DNA of 5,645 bases from JADJLQ01 sp964396995. Lineage in GTDB: Bacteria; Bacteroidota; Bacteroidia; Chitinophagales; Saprospiraceae. Positions within the stretch are counted from its first letter, which is position 1. Each line of letters starts with the position of its first letter. Below the pieces are notes generated by a model, which saw nothing but the letters and a program-made list of their open reading frames with translations, was not told the origin of the DNA and did not search any database. Where the stretch lies: positions 1 through 5,645 of the forward strand of contig CAYNIG010000327.1 in the NCBI GenBank assembly GCA_964396995.1, given 5' to 3'. The translations under genes were made by a program, and so were the position numbers. Positions 5,403 to 5,645 of the stretch are shown one piece after another.

Positions 5403-5645
5403 ATTGATTTATTGAAAGAAATAGATCGAGTAAGTGCAAGAGTATTTGGTAAAAAGATTAAAAAGGCATGCACTTATAAATAATTGGCTCAATTGCCAAG
5501 CAAAGGCATAAGTCAGAAAATAAAGCATAGCTGATCATCGCAGTATATCGATTCTAATTCAGCGGACCTTTTCATGCTGCAACCGAAATCAATTAAAAGC
5601 TAGAAAGTAAAATCACCGTCAAGCAATGAAGTTAGCCTGGAAATC
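5403..5645. other. Unannotated tail of the window
   Basis: No gene, RNA or clear repeat is supported. If the RAYT relic were intact, its catalytic region would lie here on the minus strand, but no 'MPDHxHLL' or other family motif can be found in any minus frame, and stops are frequent. A plus-strand frame open from 5340 to 5483 overlaps the relic and is treated as its antisense shadow. An ATG at 5626 is followed by too little sequence to judge. Confidence 0.5.

Noticed and set aside
5340..5483. Plus-strand open frame of 47 codons ending TAA, containing a KEIDRVSARVFGKKIKK stretch
   Set aside because: It has no ATG start, follows an in-frame stop, matches no family I know, and overlaps antisense the better-supported transposase relic. 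A coding remnant cannot be fully excluded.
5626..5645. Possible gene start (ATG) running off the right edge
   Set aside because: Only about six codons are visible, with no promoter or leader evidence.

Overview
The window looks like chromosomal DNA from a member of the Bacteroidota, possibly the Chitinophagales/Saprospirales side. The evidence is AT-rich DNA, starts with no Shine-Dalgarno sequence behind A/T-rich leaders, three sites fitting the Bacteroidota -7 promoter element (TAnnTTTG), a lipoprotein M13 peptidase, a heptamer tandem repeat of TACRATG type, and CCCTGAAAGGG-type hairpins beside a decayed REP-associated (Y1/RAYT-like) transposase. Genus-level placement is not supported.

Layout. 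1-146 is non-coding and holds a 12-bp hairpin and an ACCAAG-rich stretch. 147-530 (-) encodes a small SRPBCC/AHSA1 protein. 531-949 is a divergent intergenic region with a candidate promoter for each flanking gene and an imperfect inverted repeat near the SRPBCC promoter. 950-2998 (+) encodes a full-length, probably lipid-anchored M13 (neprilysin/PepO-like) zinc metallopeptidase. Eight degenerate heptamers follow its stop codon directly. Three minus-strand genes come next: a 108-aa single-pass membrane protein (3117-3443), a VOC/glyoxalase-fold protein (3605-3988) and a RimJ/RimL-like GNAT acetyltransferase (4092-4655).

From 4656 to the end there is no intact gene. 4820-5234 is a cluster of at least five copies of a short palindrome of form GCCCTGAARGGGC. 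It includes an exact 19-bp inverted repeat pair (4895-4913 / 5022-5040) and a composite three-hairpin block (5153-5234). Immediately beyond it, on the minus strand, lies the C-terminal remnant of a RAYT-like transposase (5244-about 5402), broken by two frameshifts. I see nothing recognisable in 5403-5645.

The genes are unrelated housekeeping or accessory functions and do not form an evident pathway. GNAT, VOC and the 108-aa gene share a strand but are separated by gaps of 103 and 161 bases. The VOC gene has a possible terminator behind it and the 108-aa gene has its own candidate promoter, so they are probably not one tight operon. The most notable part is the repeat cluster with its transposase relic. 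It is best read as a decayed REP/RAYT locus, a known kind of element, rather than a new defence or metabolic system.
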